This document shows positions 51,987-60,696 of a stretch of 64,000 bases of DNA, piece by piece. This DNA comes from Actinomycetota bacterium (GTDB lineage: Bacteria; Actinomycetota; Actinomycetes; S36-B12). The stretch is taken from NCBI GenBank assembly GCA_030645615.1, contig JAUSNB010000018.1, forward strand, positions 1-64,000, written 5' to 3'. A model generated the notes under the pieces. It was given only the letters and a program-made list of their open reading frames with translations, was not told the DNA's origin and made no database searches. Within the stretch, counting starts at the first letter, position 1. The number at the start of each line of letters is the position of its first letter. Both the position numbers and the translations under genes were made by a program.

Positions 51987-52727
51987 CTGCTCACCTTCAG
52001 CCCCCGCGAGGTCCAGTCGCGGGTCCGCGCCGGCGCCTCGGCTGAGGCCGTCGCCGACGACACGGGCTGGCCGCTGGACAAGGTCCTGCGGTACGCCGAG
52101 CCGCTGCTGGCCGAGCGTGCCTACATCGCCGAGCAGGCACAGGTCGTCGAGGTGCGCCGGTCGGGCGGTGGGGCGACCCTCCAGCAGTCAGCCTCCGCCG
52201 CCCTCGGCATCGATGCCGCGTCGGACAACGTCGAGTGGGATTCCTGGCGGCGCGAGGACGGCAAGTGGGTCGTGAGCGTTGCCTACCCCGAGCGCGGCAC
52301 GACCAAGGTCGCGCTGTGGACATACGACCCGGCCGGGCGCAACATCCATCCACTGGACGACAACGCCCGATCGCTGATGGGCGTGCGGACACTGGACGAG
52401 GACCGCGACCCGATTGCCGATGCGCTTGACCTGGTGTCGGTCGAGGTGGAGGACGAGCCCGGGGATGCACCCCGCCCCCGCCTGGTCGCCGTGCCCGATG
52501 CCGACGAGAGCCCGACGCCGCCCGAGGCTGAGGCAAGCACGCAGGACGAAGCCGATCGCACGTCCAGCACGGCATCGACGGTCACCATCGCGCACCCGAG
52601 CACGCCCGCGACGCCGCCGGCAGCGAGCCCGCCGGCGCGCAAGCCCAAGACCCGCAAGGGCCGGGCCAGCGTGCCCAGCTGGGACGAGATTCTCTTCGGA
52701 GCCACGCGCCCCGAGGACAAGTCCTAG
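51987..52727 (+). CDS. sepH: SepH-like (DUF3071) cell division protein lacking the usual N-terminus
   Basis: A 246-residue protein if translated from CTG. LTFSPREVQSRVRAGASAEAVADDTG and DKVLRYAEPLLAERAYIAEQA match the helix-turn-helix core of SepH (DUF3071), which helps FtsZ assemble in Streptomyces; VSWDAWRREDGKWV-like WDSWRREDGKWVVSVAYP and a C-terminal SVPSWDEILFGA motif also fit. The roughly 50-60 residues that precede the helix-turn-helix in known SepH proteins are missing. No ATG/GTG/TTG is available in frame: the first stop upstream is at 51948. CTG 51987 has GGGAG 6 nt ahead. A long disordered Pro/Thr linker joins the two conserved ends. Confidence 0.78.
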   Translation: MLTFSPREVQSRVRAGASAEAVADDTGWPLDKVLRYAEPLLAERAYIAEQAQVVEVRRSGGGATLQQSASAALGIDAASDNVEWDSWRREDGKWVVSVAYPERGTTKVALWTYDPAGRNIHPLDDNARSLMGVRTLDEDRDPIADALDLVSVEVEDEPGDAPRPRLVAVPDADESPTPPEAEASTQDEADRTSSTASTVTIAHPSTPATPPAASPPARKPKTRKGRASVPSWDEILFGATRPEDKS

Positions 52728-52752
52728 GACTGCCCTCCAGCGACGTCCTGCG

Positions 52753-53400
52753 CTAGCCGAACGGCAATGGCTGGCGGGACATGTGCTCCTGGGCGGCCCC
52801 CGCCGCCGTGGTCCGCGACCGGTAGTGCCGGCGGCACAGCACTTCGTACGCCACCGCGTGCGTGGTGTCCGTCGTCGTGTCACCGACCACCACTTGTTCA
52901 CCCTCCACGACCATCTCCCCGTTGACTGTGCGGGCGTTGTGGATGGCCCGCTGCCCGCACCAGCACAGCGCCTCGACCTGCAGGACCTGCACCCGGTCGG
53001 CGAGTTCGACGAGGCGCGCCGAGCCCGGGAACAGGCGGGTCCTGAAGTCGGTCATGATGCCGAAGGCGTACACGTCGACGCCCAGCTCGTCCACCACCGA
53101 TGCGAGCTGCTCGACCTGCTCCGCCGTGTAGAACTGCGCCTCATCGCAGATGAGGTAGTCGACCCGCTCCCCCTGCGAAAGCCGCTCCACCACGTGCGCC
53201 TTGATGTCAAGGTCCTCGTCGACCTCGACGGCGGAGACGGTCAGTCCCAGCCGGCTGGACAGCACCGACTCGCCCGCTCGGTCCAGCCGGGTGAACACGA
53301 TCCCGGCCCGCCCACGGGAGGCATGGTTGTGGTCCGTCTGCAGGGCGAGGGTCGACTTCCCGCAGTCCATGGTGCCCGCGTAGAAGATGAGCTCCGCCAC
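52753..53400 (-). CDS. tdk: Thymidine kinase
   Basis: A 215-residue type II thymidine kinase for salvage of thymidine. Walker A is GTMDCGKST (9-17), the catalytic/Mg block is LICDEAQFY, and zinc-type cysteines are in ALCWCGQRA and LCRRHY. GTG 53400 is preceded at 6 nt by CACGAT, suggesting a leaderless transcript. It converges with the SepH-like gene. Confidence 0.94.
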   Translation of the reverse strand: MAELIFYAGTMDCGKSTLALQTDHNHASRGRAGIVFTRLDRAGESVLSSRLGLTVSAVEVDEDLDIKAHVVERLSQGERVDYLICDEAQFYTAEQVEQLASVVDELGVDVYAFGIMTDFRTRLFPGSARLVELADRVQVLQVEALCWCGQRAIHNARTVNGEMVVEGEQVVVGDTTTDTTHAVAYEVLCRRHYRSRTTAAGAAQEHMSRQPLPFG

Positions 53401-53406
53401 GGGGTC

Positions 53407-53412
53407 ATCGTG
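53407..53412 (-). promoter_or_regulatory. Possible -10 hexamer CACGAT for tdk
   Basis: CACGAT ends 6 nt before GTG 53400. The upstream phosphodiesterase stop lies close by, so read-through from that operon is also possible. Confidence 0.4.
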
Positions 53413-53425
53413 CCAGACGCCTGAC

Positions 53426-54526
53426 TCAACCGGGGCGATGCAGCAGTGCCGGGATGTACAGCTCGTCTGCGCTCAGCGCACCGTGCTGGCCGAGGAGGCT
53501 CGAGACGACCGCGTCCCACCGGGTGGCCAGCATCGTCGGCCCCTCGCACACGGCCATGACATCGCCGATCCGGTCGGCCAGGGCGGGGTCGACCGGGCCC
53601 ATCAGCCCCGACGCCACTACCTCGGACCGGAGCATCACCCGGGCCCGGGATCCCAGGGTCGACTGCCAGGCGTCGCGCACATCAGCGGCCGCACCCGACC
53701 GGGCATAGACGTGGCGGGCGCGCGGCTCACCGGCAATCCGGCTGACACCCGTCATCAGGGCCGGCACGTCGTCCACCTGGACACGTGCGTCCGGCGGGCA
53801 GTCGACCATGCCGTGGTCGGCCGTGACGACGAGGGCACTGCCGGGGGCAAGCGCATCGCACAGCCGGCCGACGAGGTCGTCGGCGCGGGACAGGGCCGCC
53901 CGCCATTCGTCGCTGTCGATGCCGAACTCGTGCCCCGTGCGGTCGAGCTCGGCCCAGTAGACATACGCGAAGGATCGCGCGGATGCGGACTGAAAGTCGC
54001 GAAGCTCGGCCACCCGCTCCGCCGCGTCCTCTGCGGGGCGGTACTCCGCGCCGCGCAGAACGGCACGGGTCAGCCCCGAATCGCGATACGCCCCGGGAGC
54101 GATCGTGGCCATCGCCACGCCCGCCCGCGCCACTGCCTCAAACACGGTTGGCTCGGGCTGCACGGCGACCGGGGTGGGCTGGCTGCCCCAATGAAGCGGA
54201 ACGAGGATCTCGTCGTCCTCAGGCAGCAGGAATGACGCACCGACGAGCCCATGGCCGCCCGGGAGCAGGCCGGTGCCGAACGATCCGAGCCCGACAGGGG
54301 TGGTCGTGGGGAAGGCGGCGCTGATCGGCTCCCCCGTCATCGCGGCCAGCCTCGGCGCCAGGGCACCGTGGCGGGCAATCAGCTCGGCCCCGAGTCCGTC
54401 GACCAGGCACACCACCACGTGCCGGGACTCGCCCATGGCGAGGACGTCGGTGAAGCCCGGGACTCCGACGCTGGCTGCCGCGGAGCAGGCGACATCGGCC
54501 AGCGTCGGCCCGACGACGCGGGTCAG
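53426..54526 (-). CDS. Alkaline-phosphatase-superfamily nucleotide pyrophosphatase/phosphodiesterase
   Basis: 366 residues from the preferred CTG start. The metal-binding frame is VVVCLVDGLGAELI, the nucleophile Thr lies in FPTTTPVGLGSFGTG, and TADHGMVD holds the second metal site. The enzyme probably splits phosphodiester or nucleotide bonds. An ATG at 54436 is also in frame, but the 30 codons before it encode LTRVVGPTLADVACSAAASVGV, which fits the N-terminal helix usually found in this family. No ATG/GTG/TTG precedes them; the CTG at 54526 overlaps the DUF5998 stop as CTGA. This makes CTG the likelier start, by inference. Confidence 0.82.
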   Translation of the reverse strand: MTRVVGPTLADVACSAAASVGVPGFTDVLAMGESRHVVVCLVDGLGAELIARHGALAPRLAAMTGEPISAAFPTTTPVGLGSFGTGLLPGGHGLVGASFLLPEDDEILVPLHWGSQPTPVAVQPEPTVFEAVARAGVAMATIAPGAYRDSGLTRAVLRGAEYRPAEDAAERVAELRDFQSASARSFAYVYWAELDRTGHEFGIDSDEWRAALSRADDLVGRLCDALAPGSALVVTADHGMVDCPPDARVQVDDVPALMTGVSRIAGEPRARHVYARSGAAADVRDAWQSTLGSRARVMLRSEVVASGLMGPVDPALADRIGDVMAVCEGPTMLATRWDAVVSSLLGQHGALSADELYIPALLHRPG

Positions 54527-55107
54527 CGGGCCCGGTCCGCGGTCGCCTGAGACAGCGCTGCCGCGAAAGCGAGGACCTGCCGGACCACCTCGGCGCCATC
54601 GGCGGCCTCCGAGACCCGCACACTCAGATCATCGTTGCTCGCCGTGCCGGTATAGCCATGGTCCGCGTCGCACTGGGGGTCGCCACACCCGGCCGGCTCG
54701 AGCTCGATGCGGCTGACCGCGCCCCAGCCGATGGTCAGGACCACCTCCGCCGCGGGGCCCCCGGCCCGGTGCCGCTCGGGCTCGCTGACCACCCGGGTCA
54801 CGACGACCGAGTCCACCCGCTCCAGCCGCACCGCCTCCGTCGACGCGGATGCATACGGTGTCGGGTTGCCCTCGTCGACGGGGTGCTCGTCGGTGTGCCC
54901 GACGATGAGCCGGGTCGGGGTGAGGGCCAGGACGGTGACGTGGCGGCGCAGCTCATCGCGGTCGAAGGTGGCCTCGTGGTGCACCACGTACGACACCAAG
55001 GACTCGGCGGCCATCGCGGTGTCGAGCGCATCGGCGACGAGGTCGGGGTAGTACCCGGATCTCTGGATGTCGGAACGCAGCTTCTGGACGAGGGCGGCAT
55101 CGGTCAT
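54523..55107 (-). CDS. DUF5998 family protein
   Basis: A 194-residue protein of the actinobacterial DUF5998 family, which is usually found next to the phosphodiesterase gene. Blocks seen: SGYYPDLVADALDTAMA, VVHHEATFDRDELRRHVTVLALTPTRLIVGHTDE, and CGDPQCDADHGYTG with paired cysteines. Function unknown. Its ATG overlaps the MFS stop (ATGA) and its TGA overlaps the CTG of the phosphodiesterase, so three genes form one coupled unit. Confidence 0.86.
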   Translation of the reverse strand: MTDAALVQKLRSDIQRSGYYPDLVADALDTAMAAESLVSYVVHHEATFDRDELRRHVTVLALTPTRLIVGHTDEHPVDEGNPTPYASASTEAVRLERVDSVVVTRVVSEPERHRAGGPAAEVVLTIGWGAVSRIELEPAGCGDPQCDADHGYTGTASNDDLSVRVSEAADGAEVVRQVLAFAAALSQATADRAR

Positions 55108-56345
55108 GGTGGCATTGTCCCATCCTCCGCCGGCTCGGGGAGCCTGCCGTCCAGCGCCGGGGTGAGCCGGTGCCGAAGGCGCAACGCCATGACGCCGGCC
55201 ACCGCGCAGCCGCCCAGGATGGTGGCCAGCCAGATGCCGACGTGCCCCGACCCGAGGAGCAGCCCGCTGACGGCCGGGCCGATCGATCCCGACACGCCCC
55301 AGACCAAGCTCTGCACGGAGTTGTACCGCCCGCGCAGGTGGTCGGGAGCCAGGTCGTTGAGCAGCGAAGGGGCGATCGGTGCCCACAGAGTCTCGCCGAT
55401 CGCGAACACCAGCGTCGACAGCATGATGAGTCCGAGCGCGGCCCCGACGGGCAGCAGGCCGCTGATGCCGACGAGCAGCCATGAGGCACCCCAGATCGTG
55501 GCGATCAGCGCCATCAGCCGGCTGCGCGATCGACCCCGGATCAGGCGCAGGGTGAACAGCTGCATCGCCACGATCGTGAAGGTGTTGACGGCGTAGGCCA
55601 CCGCCACCCAGCCCACGGCAAGGTCGTTGATGACGGTGATGAACACCGGGATCGCGATCTCGAAGGCGCCGTATCCGCAGCTCAGCAGGACCAGCCCCAA
55701 CAAGGCCAGGCGGACCAGCCGGCCATCGCGGAGGACCTCCCGGTACCCGCCCCCGCCGTGGTCGCCCTCCTCGCGAGGCGCCGGCCCGACGCCGACGCCG
55801 GGCAGGGTGAGCAGGACGGCGAAGTACAGAAGGTACGTGCACGCGTCGACGAGGTACAGGATCGTGAAGGAGCCCGGGTTGTCCTCGCGGACGATCGTCG
55901 CTGCGACGATCCCGCCGATCCCGATGCCGAGATTGAGCAGCATGAACTGGATCCCGAACACCCGCTGCCTCTGCTCCGTGGTCGTCAGGCGCCCGAGGAG
56001 TGCCGACTGCGGTGACCAGGTGGCAGAGCCGCCGATCGCCACCACCGTGGCAACCAGGAACGCGGTCGGCACGTCGTCGACCACCGCGAGGAACGCCACG
56101 CCGATCGCCTCGACGACCAGCCCGACCATGAGCACTGGGCGAGGACCGAAACGATCGACGAGGTAGCCGACGATCGGCAGCATGACGAGGGAGACGACGG
56201 CCACGAAGGCCACGACGATGCCCGCGACGGCGATGCCCAGTCCGCGGACCTGCCCGAGGTACACGATGAGCAGGGGCATCGTCAGTCCGCTGCCGATCGC
56301 GGACAAGGCGTTGCCGAACAGCACCCTGCGCACGACAGGGCTCAT
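55104..56345 (-). CDS. MFS transporter
   Basis: A 413-residue permease with 12 membrane segments. The motif-A loop reads VGYLVDRFGPRPVLMVG, and a second-half GYGAFEIAIPVFI segment is present, both typical of drug:H+ antiporter-like MFS proteins. Substrate unknown. Stop overlaps the DUF5998 start by ATGA, and its start is 7 nt after the acyl-CoA synthetase-like gene, so the run is one operon. Confidence 0.87.
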   Translation of the reverse strand: MSPVVRRVLFGNALSAIGSGLTMPLLIVYLGQVRGLGIAVAGIVVAFVAVVSLVMLPIVGYLVDRFGPRPVLMVGLVVEAIGVAFLAVVDDVPTAFLVATVVAIGGSATWSPQSALLGRLTTTEQRQRVFGIQFMLLNLGIGIGGIVAATIVREDNPGSFTILYLVDACTYLLYFAVLLTLPGVGVGPAPREEGDHGGGGYREVLRDGRLVRLALLGLVLLSCGYGAFEIAIPVFITVINDLAVGWVAVAYAVNTFTIVAMQLFTLRLIRGRSRSRLMALIATIWGASWLLVGISGLLPVGAALGLIMLSTLVFAIGETLWAPIAPSLLNDLAPDHLRGRYNSVQSLVWGVSGSIGPAVSGLLLGSGHVGIWLATILGGCAVAGVMALRLRHRLTPALDGRLPEPAEDGTMPP

Positions 56346-56352
56346 GGGGACC

Positions 56353-58770
56353 TCACAAGCGGCGGGCCGCCGGGTCGAGGACGTGGGGGCGAGGGGACAC
56401 GCTCGTCCGCGCCCTGCCGACAGTCAAGTCCCCCATGGCCCCGGCCGCGGGGCGGACACCTCCTAGTTCGACCTCCACGCTGACGGTCGGCGCGGAGCCG
56501 AGGATGCTGGCCTCGGACACCACCGATGCAAGCGCCGCGAGGAAGCCGGCACGCTGGTCCGCCTGCAGGTTCCCGATGGCCGCGTCGCGTGCGGCGATGG
56601 AGGCCAGCATCGTGGCTGCCTCGGCACGGTCCACCGGGGCGATGCGGTATGCCGCATCATCGAGTACCTCGGCGACCGCGTCGTCGATGCCTACCCGCAC
56701 GACCGCACCGAAGAGAGGGTCGTCCCGCACCCCGATGCGCCAGCCCAGGCCCGTGGTCTCGGCCATGTGCATGTCGACGTGGGCCTGCCCGAGCAGCTCG
56801 AGGACCGCATCACCGGACTGCACCCCCAGAGCAGGCACGTCGGGCACGGTCACGTCGGGCCCGGCTAGGTCGAGCGCCTCGCCCTCGCCGTCCGCCGAGG
56901 CCGGTTCCGGCGCGTCGGACCACCTCCACTCGGCGAGCCGGCGGGCGGCCGCCAGGGCAGCCACGGCAGCCTCGACATCACGGAAAACCGGGACGCCGTG
57001 GATGCCGACGCCGCCGTCCGGCATGACCGCGACGAGCAGGCTGCCATCGGCCGACGCCCGCAGCGCTTGCCGGACCTCGGTATCGCCAGGCCGCTCGATC
57101 GGCGGGACGTGGATCGCGATGACGGCACCCGCTGTTGCCTTGGCCCGGGCGATCTCGGTCCGGTAGGCCTCGGCGGACTCCTGTCGGGCGAAGGTCACCG
57201 GATCGCCGTCGAGGGGCAGGCCGAGCCGATCCGCGGCATTCGCTGCCATCACCGAGAGGGCATCGCTGTTGCCGATGATCGCCACGCCGGCCCGACCTGG
57301 AAGCAGCCCACCGGCCAGCACCATGGCCGCGTCGAGCAACTGGTCGATGCCATCGACCAGGACCAGCCCGGCAGCGCCCATGACCTGGTCCACGGCTCGT
57401 TGGGACAGGGCCGTGCTGCGGACTGCGTGCCCGCTCGGGTGGCGAGCTTCCGCCCCGCCCGCCCGGACCATGATGACGGGCTTGCGCGCGGCAAGCCGTC
57501 GGACCAGTCGGACGAACTTGCGTGGGTTGCCGATCGTCTCGAGGTGGAGGAGCACGAGCGACGTGTCCTCGTCGTCGAGCCAGTACTGCAGGACATCGTT
57601 GCCGGAGATGTCGGCTCGGTTGCCAGCCGAAACGAACGTCGACACCCCGAGCCCGCGGCCCTCAAGTCGATCGAGGATCGATCCGCCGAGCGCCCCGGAC
57701 TGGCTGAAGAAGCCCACCGTGCCCGCTCGGGGCATGCGGTGGATCAGCGAGGCGTTCAGCCGCACCTCATCGTCGGTGTTGAGCAGGCCCAGGGCATTGG
57801 GGCCGACAAGGCGCATCCCGGCTCCGCGGACGAGGTCCACGAGTTCCTGCTGAAGGCGCGGGCCGTCGCCGCCGGCGTCCCCGAAGCCGCCCGAAACGAC
57901 GACCACCCCGTGGACCGCGGCGGCGGCCGCCTGCTCGATCACCTGGCGCACGTCATTCGCGGGGACGACGACCGCGCACAGGTCGACCGATCCATCGACG
58001 TCGGCGAGGGACCGAACGCATGGCACGCCGAGGATCTCGTCGACCTCGTGGTGCACGGCGATCAGCCGGCCGCGGAACCCTCCACGCACCAGGTTGCCCA
58101 GCAGGGCGTGTCCTAAGCCGCCGGGATTCCTGCCGGCGCCCACGACGGCGACCGTGCCCGGGTGCAGCAGCCGGTGGACCGACCGGGCATCGGCACGGTG
58201 TTCCCGCGCCGTCATCACCTCCAGGCTGGACGCCGTCGGCTCGATGTCGAAGGCCAGGACGATGACGTCGTCCTCCCGCCGCTGGTCCAGGGCAAACCCG
58301 GCCTGCCGGAAGGTCGCCAGCATGCGCCCGTTCTGGGGAAGGACCTCAGCGGTGAATCGGGTCAGACCGCACTCCCGAGCGGCTGCCGCAAGGTGCTCCA
58401 GCAGGACCGATCCAAGGCCACGCCCCTGCATGTCGTCGCGGATGACGAAGGCGACCTCGGCGACACCGCCGCCAACGGTGTCGTAGCGACCGACCCCGAT
58501 GAAGTCGCCACCGTCGAGGGCAACGAGGGCCACCCGGTCGTGATGGTCCACCTGCGTGAACCGGGTGACGTCGTCGTCCGTGAGGGTCGGCTTGGCGCTG
58601 AAGAAGCGGAAGTAGACAGTGCGGTCCGACAGCGATGCATGGAAGGCCCGGAGGCGGTCGGCGTCCTCGGGGACCATCGGCCGCAGGTGCACGGGGCGGC
58701 CGTCGCGCAGCAGCACGTCGGCTTCCCACCCGACGGGGTAGCCGGCCGTGCTTCCCGCGCCGGTGGACAT
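56353..58770 (-). CDS. GNAT acetyltransferase fused to acyl-CoA synthetase (NDP-forming)-like domains
   Basis: 805 residues. An N-terminal GNAT domain (about 25-180) has GRGLGSVLLEHL with the acetyl-CoA loop MQGRGLGS. A CoA-binding Rossmann domain follows (VAVVGAGRNPGGLGHALLGNL), then succinyl-CoA-synthetase-like domains (TVGFFSQSGALGGSIL; VDLCAVVVPANDV). The C-terminal third, where an ATP-grasp domain usually sits in Pat-type proteins, is short and lacks obvious ATP-grasp signatures; the usual catalytic SHTGxL His is replaced in SGHAVRSTALS. It resembles actinobacterial protein lysine acetyltransferases (Pat) that regulate acyl-CoA synthetases, rather than an active synthetase. ATG 58770 has CAGAAT 6 nt upstream. 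Confidence 0.84.
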   Translation of the reverse strand: MSTGAGSTAGYPVGWEADVLLRDGRPVHLRPMVPEDADRLRAFHASLSDRTVYFRFFSAKPTLTDDDVTRFTQVDHHDRVALVALDGGDFIGVGRYDTVGGGVAEVAFVIRDDMQGRGLGSVLLEHLAAAARECGLTRFTAEVLPQNGRMLATFRQAGFALDQRREDDVIVLAFDIEPTASSLEVMTAREHRADARSVHRLLHPGTVAVVGAGRNPGGLGHALLGNLVRGGFRGRLIAVHHEVDEILGVPCVRSLADVDGSVDLCAVVVPANDVRQVIEQAAAAAVHGVVVVSGGFGDAGGDGPRLQQELVDLVRGAGMRLVGPNALGLLNTDDEVRLNASLIHRMPRAGTVGFFSQSGALGGSILDRLEGRGLGVSTFVSAGNRADISGNDVLQYWLDDEDTSLVLLHLETIGNPRKFVRLVRRLAARKPVIMVRAGGAEARHPSGHAVRSTALSQRAVDQVMGAAGLVLVDGIDQLLDAAMVLAGGLLPGRAGVAIIGNSDALSVMAANAADRLGLPLDGDPVTFARQESAEAYRTEIARAKATAGAVIAIHVPPIERPGDTEVRQALRASADGSLLVAVMPDGGVGIHGVPVFRDVEAAVAALAAARRLAEWRWSDAPEPASADGEGEALDLAGPDVTVPDVPALGVQSGDAVLELLGQAHVDMHMAETTGLGWRIGVRDDPLFGAVVRVGIDDAVAEVLDDAAYRIAPVDRAEAATMLASIAARDAAIGNLQADQRAGFLAALASVVSEASILGSAPTVSVEVELGGVRPAAGAMGDLTVGRARTSVSPRPHVLDPAARRL

Positions 58771-58776
58771 GGCCCC

Positions 58777-58782
58777 ATTCTG
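58777..58782 (-). promoter_or_regulatory. Possible -10 hexamer CAGAAT for the GNAT-fusion operon
   Basis: CAGAAT ends 6 nt before ATG 58770. Confidence 0.4.
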
Positions 58783-58793
58783 GCCCTCTTGGG

Positions 58794-58799
58794 TATGGT
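58794..58799 (+). promoter_or_regulatory. -10 hexamer TATGGT (leaderless) for psuG
   Basis: TATGGT ends 6 nt before GTG 58806 in the 35-nt divergent gap. Confidence 0.6.
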
Positions 58800-58805
58800 C
58801 AACGG

Positions 58806-59750
58806 GTGACCCCTGCCGCAACGGCCCTCGCGCCGGGAAGCCTGACCATCGCCGACGACGTGCAGGAGGCCCTCACCGAGGGGCGGGCAGTCGTCGCCCT
58901 GGAGTCCACGATCATCAGCCACGGGCTGCCGCGCCCAGAGAACCTCCGGGTGGCAGCCGAGGTGGAGGACATCGTGCGCTCCCGAGGCGCCGTCCCCGCC
59001 ACGATCGCGATCCTGGACGGGCAGGTCCACGTCGGCCTGAGCGAGGACCTGCTCGAGCAGGTGGCCAACCGGGACGACGTGATCAAGGTCAGCGTGCGGG
59101 ACCTGGCGGCCATCGTCGCCCGCGGCGGGCACGGAGCCACCACGGTTGCGGCGACGAGCCACATCGCCATGCTGGCCGGCTTGCGCGTCTTCGCCACCGG
59201 CGGTCTGGGCGGTGTGCATCGGCAGGCCCGCGACTCCTGGGACGAGTCCGCCGACCTGACGACGCTGGCCGTGACCCCGATGACGGTCGTCTGCTCAGGC
59301 GTGAAGTCGATCCTCGATGTCGGCGCGACCCTCGAGCGGCTCGAGACCCTCAACGTTGGCGTGCTCGGCTACGCCACCGACAGCTTCCCCGGCTTCTATC
59401 TCACCGACTCGGGGTTCTCGGTGAACTGGTCAGCACGGGATGAAGACGAGGTGGCCCGGATCATGTCGGTGCGCGACGCGCTCAAGATCGCGTCCGCGCT
59501 GGTTGTCGCCAACCCGTTGCCGGCGGCGGAGCAGCTCGACCCCGACCTGCACGACCAGGTTTTGGAGGAAGGCCTGCGGCTGGCCGGCGCGCGCAACGTG
59601 GTGGGCAAGGACGTCACGCCCTTCCTGCTCGACCACTTCCACCGGGCCACGCACGGAGCCAGCCTCATCGTGAACGAGCGGATCATCGTGCGCAACGCCG
59701 AGCTGGCCGCGCGCATCGCCGTGGCCGACGCGGCTTCGCGGACGGCCTAG
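58806..59750 (+). CDS. psuG: Pseudouridine-5'-phosphate glycosidase
   Basis: A 314-residue enzyme that splits pseudouridine 5'-phosphate into uracil and ribose 5-phosphate. The N-terminal block VALESTIISHGLPRPEN, the catalytic segment in GHGATTVAATSHIAML and FATGGLGGVHR, and the C-terminal VVGKDVTPFLLDHF are family marks. GTG 58806 has TATGGT at 6 nt. The kinase that makes its substrate, or a paralog, follows directly. Confidence 0.94.
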   Translation: MTPAATALAPGSLTIADDVQEALTEGRAVVALESTIISHGLPRPENLRVAAEVEDIVRSRGAVPATIAILDGQVHVGLSEDLLEQVANRDDVIKVSVRDLAAIVARGGHGATTVAATSHIAMLAGLRVFATGGLGGVHRQARDSWDESADLTTLAVTPMTVVCSGVKSILDVGATLERLETLNVGVLGYATDSFPGFYLTDSGFSVNWSARDEDEVARIMSVRDALKIASALVVANPLPAAEQLDPDLHDQVLEEGLRLAGARNVVGKDVTPFLLDHFHRATHGASLIVNERIIVRNAELAARIAVADAASRTA

Positions 59751-59781
59751 CATCGGCGCGAACCCGGAACCTCGCGTCATC

Positions 59782-60651
59782 GTGGTCGGTGACGTCATGC
59801 TCGACGTCACGGCGCGCATCTCGTCTCCACTTGCCTACGCAAGCGACACCCCGGCAGTGGTGACGATGCAGCCCGGCGGCTCGGCGGCCAACACGGCCGG
59901 CTGGCTGGCCGCGTCCGGCCATCGGTCGGCATTCGTCGGGCGCATAGGCGCCGACGATGCGGGGAGCCGCGCCCGCGAGGCGCTCGTCGCGCAGGGCGTC
60001 GAGGCGCACCTGCCCGTGTCCGCCGGCCGCGCGACTGGTATGTGCGTCGTCATCGTGGACGCCCTGGGCGAGCGCACGATGCTCCCTGACCCCGGGGCCA
60101 ACGCGGACCTGCGTGCCGACGACCTTGACGGGGCCCGCGTGGTGGCCGGCGACCATGTGCACCTGTCCGGCTATGTCCTGCTCAATCCGGCGTGCGCCGC
60201 GGCCGGACTGGCCATCCTGCAACGGGCGAGGCAGGCAGGTGCTACGACCAGCCTGGACCCGTCTTCCGCGGCCCCTCTGCGAGCGCGACAGGAGGACATG
60301 CGCGCCGGACTGGCCCTGGTCGACCTGGTCATCGCGAACGAGGAGGAGGCCGAGGTGCTGACCGGCCGGCGGGACCCGGAGGCCGCGTTGGCGGCCCTGG
60401 CAGGACTCGTCCCGGTGGCGGTGGTCAAGTGCGGAGCGGCCGGTGCGATGGCCCGGGCGGGCATCCAGCACGTGAGCGCGCGCGCGCGCCCGGCTGCGGT
60501 GGTCGACACGACCGGTGCCGGTGACTCCTTCGCGGCGGGGTTCCTGCCGGCCTGGGCAGGCGGCCTCGGGCTCGCCCGGGCGCTCGCGGCTGGGCTGGAC
60601 CTAGCCTCAGTGGCCGTCAGCCGTGTCGGAGCCGGCCCTCCCCCGCGCTGA
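59782..60651 (+). CDS. PfkB-family carbohydrate kinase, probable pseudouridine kinase
   Basis: 289 residues. GDVMLDVTARISSP opens the fold, MQPGGSAANTAGWLAASG is the first signature, and VVDTTGAGDSFAAGFLPAWA (DTxGAGD) holds the catalytic Asp. The immediate upstream psuG suggests it phosphorylates pseudouridine. The GTG at 59782 trims the first strand: NPEPRVIV continues in frame upstream, but no ATG, GTG or TTG is available before the TAG of psuG, and I see no Shine-Dalgarno. The true start could be a rare codon or the gene could depend on coupling with psuG. Confidence 0.82.
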   Translation: MVGDVMLDVTARISSPLAYASDTPAVVTMQPGGSAANTAGWLAASGHRSAFVGRIGADDAGSRAREALVAQGVEAHLPVSAGRATGMCVVIVDALGERTMLPDPGANADLRADDLDGARVVAGDHVHLSGYVLLNPACAAAGLAILQRARQAGATTSLDPSSAAPLRARQEDMRAGLALVDLVIANEEEAEVLTGRRDPEAALAALAGLVPVAVVKCGAAGAMARAGIQHVSARARPAAVVDTTGAGDSFAAGFLPAWAGGLGLARALAAGLDLASVAVSRVGAGPPPR

Positions 60652-60696
60652 ACGGCCAAGATTGACCGCGATCCCCTAGAGCCCCGAGAGGACCCC

